A stretch of DNA of 36,455 nt from Streptomyces swartbergensis (GTDB lineage: Bacteria > Actinomycetota > Actinomycetes > Streptomycetales > Streptomycetaceae), in assembly GCF_002148965.1 (NCBI RefSeq), contig NZ_NGFN01000029.1, forward strand, positions 1-36,455, in the 5' to 3' direction. Positions within the stretch are counted from its first letter, which is position 1. Every line of letters starts with the position of its first letter. The notes beneath the pieces are model-generated. The model worked only from the letters and a program-made list of their open reading frames with translations, ran no database searches and had not been told where the DNA came from. Both the position numbers and the translations under genes were made by a program. Below, piece after piece: positions 31,079 to 36,455 of this stretch.

Positions 31079-32404
31079 TCAGGACGCGTCGATGAAACGG
31101 TCGAGCACCCGCACGCCGAACTGCAGCCCCTCCACCGGCACCCGCTCGTCCACGCCGTGGAACATGCCGGCGAAGTCCAGCTCGGGCGGCAGCTTCAGCG
31201 GCGCGAAGCCGAAGCCCCGGATGCCCAGGTCGTCGAAGGACTTCGCGTCCGTCCCGCCGGAGAGCATGTAGGGGATCGCCTTGGCGGTCGGGTCCTCGGC
31301 CAGCAGCGAGGACTGCATCGCCTCCACGAGCGCCCCGTCGAAGGTGGTCTCGACGGCCTTGTCGGCGTGGACGTCCTCGCGCCGCACCTTGGGGCCGAGG
31401 ATGCGGTCGAGGTCGGCGAGGAACTCCTCCTCGAACCCGGGCAGGAAGCGGCCGTCGACGTGGGCGGTCGCCTCGCCCGGGATGACGTTGACCTTGTAGC
31501 CGGCACCGAGCTGCGTGGGATTGGCCGTGTTGCTCAGGGTCGCGCCGATGAGCTTGGCGATGCCACCCAGCTTCGCGAGGGTCGACTCCATATCCTCCGG
31601 GTCGAGTTCGGTGCCGAACGCGTCACCGAGCTCGTCGAGGAAGGCGCGGGTGGTCTTGGTGACCCGCACGGGGAACTTGTGCCGCCCCAGCCGCGCGACG
31701 GCCTCCGACAGCTCGGTGATCGCGTTGTCCCGGTGGATCATCGACCCGTGCCCGGCCGTGCCGGCCACGGTGAGCTTCATCCAGTGCATGCCCTTCTCGG
31801 CCGTCTGGATCAGGTACAGCCGCCGCTCCTCGCTCACGGTGAACGAGAATCCGCCCACCTCACTGATCGCCTCGGTGACGCCCTCGAAGAGGTCCCGGTG
31901 GTGGTCGACGAGGTAGCGGGCCCCGTACGTGCCGCCCGCCTCCTCGTCCGCGAGGAACGCGAGGACGATGTCGCGCGGGGGCTTGCGCCCGCTGCGCATC
32001 CGGTCCCGGACGACCGCGAGGGTCATCGCGTCCATGTCCTTCATGTCGACGGCACCGCGGCCCCACACGCAGCCGTCGGCGATCTCGCCGGCGAAGGGGT
32101 GGTGGGTCCAGTCGTCCGCGTTGGCGGGTACGACGTCGGTGTGGCCGTGGATGAGGAGCGCGGGCCGGGAGCGGTCCTCGCCCTCGATCCGGGCCACCGT
32201 GGAGGCGCGGCCCGGGTGCGACTCGAAGATCTGCGGTTCGAGCCCCACCTCGGCGAGCTTCTCGGCGACGTACTCCGCCGCCTTGCGCTCGCCCGGACCC
32301 GAGTGGTCGCCGTAGTTGCTGGTGTCGATCTGGATCAGCTCGCGGCAGAGGTCCACGACCTCGTCCTCGCCGGTGACGTTCCTGGCCGTGTCCGTCTCGC
32401 TCAC
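31079..32404 (-). CDS. M20/M25/M40-family zinc peptidase (ArgE/DapE/dipeptidase-like)
   Basis: A 441-residue metallopeptidase of the cytosol. Metal and catalytic positions are H88 and D90 in LIHGHTDVVPAN, bridging D120 in GRGAVDMKDMDAM, E154/E155 in LADEEAGGTYGARYL, and the distal histidine in GMFHGVDERVP near the C-terminus. SGGTDAKSFDDLG is also typical. The small dimerisation domain has TVAGTAGHGSMIHRDNA. The length matches the M20 dipeptidases and acetylated-amino-acid deacylases. GTG at 32404 with GGAGGAAG upstream. It is the first leftward gene after tRNA-Leu; the chaplin genes follow but have their own upstream regions. Substrate is unknown; I would call it an M20 peptidase only. Confidence 0.94.
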   Translation of the reverse strand: MSETDTARNVTGEDEVVDLCRELIQIDTSNYGDHSGPGERKAAEYVAEKLAEVGLEPQIFESHPGRASTVARIEGEDRSRPALLIHGHTDVVPANADDWTHHPFAGEIADGCVWGRGAVDMKDMDAMTLAVVRDRMRSGRKPPRDIVLAFLADEEAGGTYGARYLVDHHRDLFEGVTEAISEVGGFSFTVSEERRLYLIQTAEKGMHWMKLTVAGTAGHGSMIHRDNAITELSEAVARLGRHKFPVRVTKTTRAFLDELGDAFGTELDPEDMESTLAKLGGIAKLIGATLSNTANPTQLGAGYKVNVIPGEATAHVDGRFLPGFEEEFLADLDRILGPKVRREDVHADKAVETTFDGALVEAMQSSLLAEDPTAKAIPYMLSGGTDAKSFDDLGIRGFGFAPLKLPPELDFAGMFHGVDERVPVEGLQFGVRVLDRFIDAS

Positions 32405-32523
32405 GTGCTTCCTCCCGGTGTCACTGCTGGTGGGTCCCCCTCATCCTCCCTCTCCCCGGCCCGCACCCCAAGACCGGTCCCGGCCCGTCACACGCCGTTC
32501 ACGCCCGGCGGGGTGCGGGCGGG

Positions 32524-32539
32524 GGGTGATCGGTCACCC
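32524..32539. promoter_or_regulatory. Palindrome GGGTGA-TCGG-TCACCC upstream of tRNA-Leu
   Basis: The 6-bp arms (32524-32529, 32534-32539) are exact complements around TCGG. It lies 13 nt before the TAATGT hexamer of the tRNA gene and 120 nt from the peptidase start, so it could be an operator or a chance GC palindrome. Confidence 0.35.
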
Positions 32540-32551
32540 CGGAGAGCCTGG

Positions 32552-32557
32552 TAATGT
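32552..32557 (+). promoter_or_regulatory. -10 hexamer TAATGT, candidate tRNA-Leu promoter
   Basis: TAATGT fits TANNNT and a start near 32565 would leave a 35-nt leader to be removed by RNase P before the tRNA at 32600. The -35 is not clear. Confidence 0.4.
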
Positions 32558-32599
32558 TTACGTCGTCGCCACGGGGAGAACCCGCGCGACAGACACCTT

Positions 32600-32684
32600 G
32601 TCCGGGTGGCGGAATGGCAGACGCGCTAGCTTGAGGTGCTAGTGCCCTTTATCGGGCGTGGGGGTTCAAGTCCCCCCTCGGACA
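32600..32684 (+). tRNA. tRNA-Leu (anticodon GAG)
   Basis: An 85-nt class II tRNA. The acceptor arms GTCCGGG (32600-32606) and CTCGGAC (32677-32683) pair with one G-T. The D-arm and T-arm are canonical (GGTTCAAGTCC at the T loop). The anticodon stem-loop is CTAGC-TTGAGGT-GCTAG with GAG as anticodon, reading CUU/CUC. A long variable arm GTGCCCTTTATCGGGCG marks a leucine-type tRNA. The discriminator is A at 32684. CCA is not encoded (ACAC follows), so it is added after transcription. It carries its own terminator at 32691-32719. Confidence 0.97.
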
Positions 32685-32690
32685 CAGATC

Positions 32691-32719
32691 GAAAAGCCCC
32701 TCTCGTCGAGGGGCTTTTC
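32691..32719 (+). terminator. Terminator of tRNA-Leu
   Basis: GAAAAGCCCCTC (32691-32702) and its exact complement (32708-32719) form a 12-bp stem with a 5-nt loop. It begins 7 nt after the tRNA. The stem's own TTTTC end followed by GTCGTT provides the T-rich tail. Confidence 0.92.
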
Positions 32720-32910
32720 GTCGTTACCGGGGAGGGAGGTCTCCCCTCAAGTCCGGTGCCTTCGACGCTCTTCGGGGGCGGCCGGGGGAAATGTGGGCGA
32801 CATCTCGCCAGGCCGGGAGAAGCACAGGTGGGAGCCGGGGCGCCGGGCTCCGGGGCGTCTCCCGTTTGCCTCCCAGTGGCGGACATGACAGGGCGAAGTC
32901 ACCCGACCAC

Positions 32911-32916
32911 TAGAGT
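32911..32916 (+). promoter_or_regulatory. -10 hexamer TAGAGT, candidate promoter of the peptide synthetase gene
   Basis: TAGAGT fits the vegetative pattern and lies about 94 nt upstream of the ATG at 33010. An ATGACA at 32885-32890 is a loose -35 with a 20-nt spacer, longer than ideal. The rest of 32720-33009 holds no other gene or signal I can support. Confidence 0.4.
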
Positions 32917-33009
32917 ATTGGGCTTGTTCGCACCGGAACGGAACATCCCCAGGCAGACCTGCGGGCCCACCGGCGCCCCGGATGACCGGGTTCGAGACTC
33001 GAGGATCCG

Positions 33010-36000
33010 ATGGCCGCCCTGCACGAAAGCCCTGACCTCACCGTGCTGGACCGGGAGTTGAGCACAGCTCCGAGCGACGTGGCCCGTTTCTCCGCCGGTC
33101 CCGCGGCCTCCCCCCGCACCCTGGTCGACATCTTCGAGGCGTCCGTACGTTCGTACCCCGACGAGCCCGCGCTCGACGACGGCCACCGGCTGCTCACCTA
33201 CCGCGCGCTGGCGGTCGAGGTGGAGCACCTGCGGCAGCGGTTGGCCGCCGCGGACGTCGGGCTCGGGGATCGCGTCGGTGTCCGGGTCCCGTCGGGCACC
33301 AACGACCTGTACGTGGCGATCCTCGCGGTGCTGGCCGCCGGTGCCGCGTACGTGCCCGTGGACGCCGAGGACCCCGACGAGCGGGCCGATCTGGTGTTCG
33401 GCGAGGCCGGGGTGCGGGTGGTCATCGGGGCCGGTCACGAGCTGACTGCCGGCGGTGCCGCCGGTCATGCCGCCGCCCGGCCCGGTGCCGGGCACGACGC
33501 GTGGATCATCTTCACCTCCGGTTCCACCGGGAAGCCCAAGGGCGTGGCCGTCAGCCACCGCAGCGCCGCGGCCTTCGTGGACGCGGAGGCCGCCCTGTTC
33601 CTGACCGACGAGCCGATCGGGCCCGGTGACCGGGTCATGGCGGGGTTGTCCGTCGCGTTCGACGCGTCCTGTGAGGAGATGTGGCTGGCGTGGCGGTACG
33701 GCGCCTGTCTGGTGCCGGTGCCGCGCTCGCAGGTCAGGAGCGGTGCCGACCTCGGGCTCTGGCTGGTCGAGCAGGAGATCACCGTCGTGTCCACCGTGCC
33801 GACGCTGGCGGCGTTGTGGGAGCCGGAGACGCTCAACGACGTACGCCTGCTGATCTTCGGCGGGGAGGCGTGCCCTCCCGAGCTGGCGCAGCGTCTGGTG
33901 ACCGAGGGCCGCGAGGTGTGGAACACCTACGGGCCGACCGAGGCGACCGTCGTGGCGTGCGCGTCGCTGATGAGCGGCGAGGAGCCGATCCGGATCGGAC
34001 TGCCGCTGGACGGCTGGGACCTGGCCGTCGTGGACGAGGCCGGGGAGCCCGTGCCGATGGGCGGCAGTGGACAGCTGGTGATCGGCGGGGTCGGACTCGC
34101 CCGGTATCTCGACGCCGAGAAGGACGCGGAGAAGTACGCGCCGCTTCGGTCGCTGGGCTGGGAGCGGGCGTACCGCAGCGGTGACCTGGTGCGGGCCGAG
34201 CCGGAGGGGCTGGTCTTCCTCGGGCGGGCCGACGAGCAGATCAAGCTCGGTGGGCGCCGTATCGAGCTCGGTGAGGTGGACGCGGCGCTTCAGGCGCTGC
34301 CCGGGACGGCCGGCGCCGCCGCCGCGGTGCGGACGGCCCGCAGCGGCAACCAGCTCCTCGTCGGCTACGTCGTCACCCAGGACGGCTGGGACCACGCGGC
34401 GGCCGTCGAGCGGCTGCGCGCCGAACTGCCCGCGGCTCTGGTGCCGTTGCTCGCGCCGGTCGACGAGCTGCCGACCCGTACGTCGGGCAAGGTGGACCGG
34501 GACGCGCTGCCCTGGCCGCTGGACGGACTGGAGACGGGCGGCCCGGCCGAGCGCCTGTACGGCACCGAGGCCTGGCTCGCCGAGCAGTGGACGGACGTCC
34601 TCGGCATTCCGGTCACGTCGGCCTCCGACGACTTCTTCGTGATCGGTGGGGGCAGTCTGGCCGCCGCCCAGCTGACGACGAGGCTGCGCACGCGCTATCC
34701 GAGCGCCGCCGTCCTCGACGTCTACCAGCGGCCCGTCCTGCGGAAACTGGCCCGGCATCTGGAGGAGTCGGCGCAGGACGACGGGGTCCGGCGGGTCGTG
34801 GCGCCGGTGCCCAGGCGTGCCCAGCTCGTCCAGCTCCTGGTGCTGGTTCCACTTTTCACGCTGCTCGGGCTGCGCTGGACCGTGGTGCTCGCCGCGCTCG
34901 GGAACGTGCTGCCCGCCTACTCCTGGCTGCCGACGGCGCCCTGGTGGCTCGTCGCGGCCGGTGCCGTGCTGCTGTTCAGCCCGCCCGGGCGCCTCGCGCT
35001 CGCCGCGGGCGGGGCACGCTGGCTGCTGCGGGGGGTGCGGCCGGGCCGGTACCCGCGCGGCGGGAACGTCCATCTGCGGCTGTGGACGGCCGAGCGGCTG
35101 GCCGAGTTCAGCGGGGCGACCTCGCTGACCGGGTCCTGGCTCGAACGGTACGCGCGAGCGCTGGGCGCCAAGGTGGGGCAGGACGTGGACCTGCACTCGC
35201 TGCCGCCGGTCACCGGCATGCTCAAGCTGGGCCGGGGCGCGGCCGTCGAGTCCGAGGTGGACCTGTCCGGATACTGGCTGGACGGCGACCGGCTGGAGAT
35301 CGGGCCGGTGAAGGTGGGCGCGCACGCCGTCGTCGGCACGCGCAGCATGCTCTTCCCGGGCGCGCGGGTGGGCAAGCGGGCCGAGGTGGCACCCGGTTCG
35401 GCGGTCACCGGGCAGATTCCCACCGGGCAGCGGTGGGCGGGCGCGCCCGCGGTCAAGCTGGGCCGGGCCAAGCGCAACTGGCCCAAGGAGCTGCCCGGGC
35501 GGGGCGCGTACTGGCGGGTGATGTACGGCGTGACGGGTTTCGCGCTGACCGCGTTGCCGGTGGTCTCGGCTGCTGCCGCGCTGCTGGTGGCGGGGCTGTT
35601 CGTCGGTCCGCACGCCGGGTTCGGTGCGGCCCTGCGCAGTGCCGTCGTCGCGCTGGTGCCGGCGACGCTCGCGTTCGGGCTGGCGTACGCGCTGCTGCTC
35701 GTGGCCGCCGTACGGCTGCTGAGCCTGGGGCTGCGGGAGGGCACGCACGCCACGCACAGCCGAGTGGGCTGGCAGGCCTGGACCGTGACACAGCTGATGG
35801 ACCGGTCGCGGGACATGCTGTTCCCGCTGTACGCGGGGCTGGTCACGCCGGTGTGGCTGCGGCTGCTCGGGATGCGGATCGGGCGGCGGGCCGAGGTGTC
35901 CACCGTGCTGGCCCTGCCCAGCCTGACCACGGTCGGCGAGGGCGCGTTCCTGGCGGACGACACGCTGACCGCGCCGTACGAGCTCGGCGGTGGCTGGCTG

Positions 36001-36455
36001 CGGGTCGGGCGCGCGGAGATCGGCCGGCGGGCCTTTCTCGGCAACTCGGGGATGACCGCGCCGGGGCGGAGCGTGCCGGACGGTGGACTGGTGGGTGTGC
36101 TGTCGGCGACGCCGAAGAAGGCCAAGAAGGGCAGCTCGTATCTGGGACTGCCGCCGGTGCGGCTGCCGCGTGCCGCGTCGGGCGGCGACCAGAGCCGGAC
36201 CTACGACCCGCCGGCGCGGCTGCTGTGGGCGCGCGGGCTGGTGGAACTCTGCCGGATCCTGCCGGTGTTCTGCTCGGCGGCGCTGGCGGTGGGGACGGCG
36301 GCGGCGCTGTGCGCGCTGGGCGGGTGGGCCCCCCTGCTGTCCGGTCTGGTGCTGCTCGGCGCGGGCTGCGCGGCGGGGCTCGTCTCGATCGCGGCGAAGT
36401 GGCTGCTCGTGGGACGGCATCGCGCCGGTGAGCACCCCTTGTGGAGCTCCTTCGT
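33010..36455 (+). CDS. Pls/PosA-type single-module nonribosomal peptide synthetase (truncated at window edge)
   Basis: The first 1148 codons of a large membrane-bound synthetase are present; no stop is reached. The adenylation domain covers about residues 30-510: A3 FTSGSTGKPKG at residue 168, A5 NTYGPTEATVVA at 305, A8 GRADEQIKLGGRRIELGE at 405, and A10 TSGKVDRDAL with K494. The carrier domain has DDFFVIGGGSL with phosphopantetheine-site S549. From about residue 605 come hydrophobic segments alternating with left-handed hexapeptide-repeat regions (LKLGRGAAVESEV, VGAHAVVGTRSMLFPGARVG). This A-T plus six-TM / acyltransferase-like architecture is that of poly-epsilon-lysine synthetase (Pls) and the Pls/PosA family. 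The product is unknown: it could be a homopoly(amino acid) or an amino-acid-modified surface molecule. ATG at 33010 with GAGGA 4 nt upstream, a short spacing. Confidence 0.9.
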   Translation, partial: MAALHESPDLTVLDRELSTAPSDVARFSAGPAASPRTLVDIFEASVRSYPDEPALDDGHRLLTYRALAVEVEHLRQRLAAADVGLGDRVGVRVPSGTNDLYVAILAVLAAGAAYVPVDAEDPDERADLVFGEAGVRVVIGAGHELTAGGAAGHAAARPGAGHDAWIIFTSGSTGKPKGVAVSHRSAAAFVDAEAALFLTDEPIGPGDRVMAGLSVAFDASCEEMWLAWRYGACLVPVPRSQVRSGADLGLWLVEQEITVVSTVPTLAALWEPETLNDVRLLIFGGEACPPELAQRLVTEGREVWNTYGPTEATVVACASLMSGEEPIRIGLPLDGWDLAVVDEAGEPVPMGGSGQLVIGGVGLARYLDAEKDAEKYAPLRSLGWERAYRSGDLVRAEPEGLVFLGRADEQIKLGGRRIELGEVDAALQALPGTAGAAAAVRTARSGNQLLVGYVVTQDGWDHAAAVERLRAELPAALVPLLAPVDELPTRTSGKVDRDALPWPLDGLETGGPAERLYGTEAWLAEQWTDVLGIPVTSASDDFFVIGGGSLAAAQLTTRLRTRYPSAAVLDVYQRPVLRKLARHLEESAQDDGVRRVVAPVPRRAQLVQLLVLVPLFTLLGLRWTVVLAALGNVLPAYSWLPTAPWWLVAAGAVLLFSPPGRLALAAGGARWLLRGVRPGRYPRGGNVHLRLWTAERLAEFSGATSLTGSWLERYARALGAKVGQDVDLHSLPPVTGMLKLGRGAAVESEVDLSGYWLDGDRLEIGPVKVGAHAVVGTRSMLFPGARVGKRAEVAPGSAVTGQIPTGQRWAGAPAVKLGRAKRNWPKELPGRGAYWRVMYGVTGFALTALPVVSAAAALLVAGLFVGPHAGFGAALRSAVVALVPATLAFGLAYALLLVAAVRLLSLGLREGTHATHSRVGWQAWTVTQLMDRSRDMLFPLYAGLVTPVWLRLLGMRIGRRAEVSTVLALPSLTTVGEGAFLADDTLTAPYELGGGWLRVGRAEIGRRAFLGNSGMTAPGRSVPDGGLVGVLSATPKKAKKGSSYLGLPPVRLPRAASGGDQSRTYDPPARLLWARGLVELCRILPVFCSAALAVGTAAALCALGGWAPLLSGLVLLGAGCAAGLVSIAAKWLLVGRHRAGEHPLWSSF

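Noticed and set aside
32776-32900. A second tRNA or small RNA after tRNA-Leu
   Set aside because: I saw no cloverleaf or paired arms beyond the terminator at 32691-32719; the GC-rich stretch lacks the conserved T-loop.
32899-36435. A 1178-codon leftward frame opposite the peptide synthetase
   Set aside because: It is the antisense shadow of the synthetase gene: its product is Arg/Gln/His/Pro-rich with no domains, while the rightward frame carries adenylation and carrier motifs. High G+C leaves long open frames on the opposite strand.

Overview
The window is chromosomal DNA of a Streptomyces-type actinomycete. The evidence is very high G+C with strong G/C bias at codon third positions, GTG starts, TANNNT-type -10 hexamers, a mycothiol ligase (mshC), a chaplin pair (a long sortase-type chaplin and chpH) and the gylR-glpF-glpK-glpD glycerol locus. 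Gene order matches what I recall of the Streptomyces coelicolor SCO1656-SCO1676 region. The number of genes between mshC (SCO1663) and the long chaplin (SCO1674) also agrees. SCO numbers are from memory, not from a search.

Layout. Bases 1-5413: the start of an unidentified leftward gene, a divergent RecB-like Fe-S nuclease, a NarL-type response regulator, a strong bidirectional terminator, then two leftward tandem paralogous solute-binding lipoproteins with no permease genes. Bases 5822-10214: leftward metH followed by a HAD phosphatase, separated by a perfect 30-bp palindrome. Bases 10494-15722: the glycerol regulon. GylR is an IclR-type regulator, and near-identical 19-bp operators sit before gylR and before glpF. 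GlpF imports glycerol, GlpK phosphorylates it and GlpD oxidises glycerol-3-phosphate; a terminator follows. Bases 15800-17612: a FadR-type regulator and the PAC2-family protein ParJ. Bases 17613-18234 hold no convincing gene but contain degenerate repeats.

Bases 18280-21753 form a compact leftward cluster: a histidine phosphatase, a DUF3090 protein with a C-terminal zinc-knuckle-like motif, a kinase-fold protein of the SCO1664 family, and mshC. I regard this as the best candidate for an undescribed pathway. Bases 21815-26100 hold CorA, a ferritin-like protein, an F420-type LLM oxidoreductase and an aldo/keto reductase. Bases 26097-28454 encode a RecD2-like protein in which the Walker A, DEAD-like and GDxxQ motifs are all altered, so it looks like a helicase fold without ATPase activity. 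Next come an acidic-tailed unknown protein and a divergent DUF5703 protein, both apparently leaderless. The chaplin pair follows; the long chaplin carries about 100 residues of collagen-like Pro-Gly-Asn/Asp repeats between its chaplin domains and its LAxTG sorting signal. The window ends with an M20 peptidase, tRNA-Leu(GAG), and a Pls/PosA-type single-module peptide synthetase that runs off the right edge.

Several genes have a TANNNT hexamer 6-8 nt before an ATG and a weak or absent Shine-Dalgarno sequence, which suggests leaderless transcription. All functional statements come from reading motifs; no database search was run.
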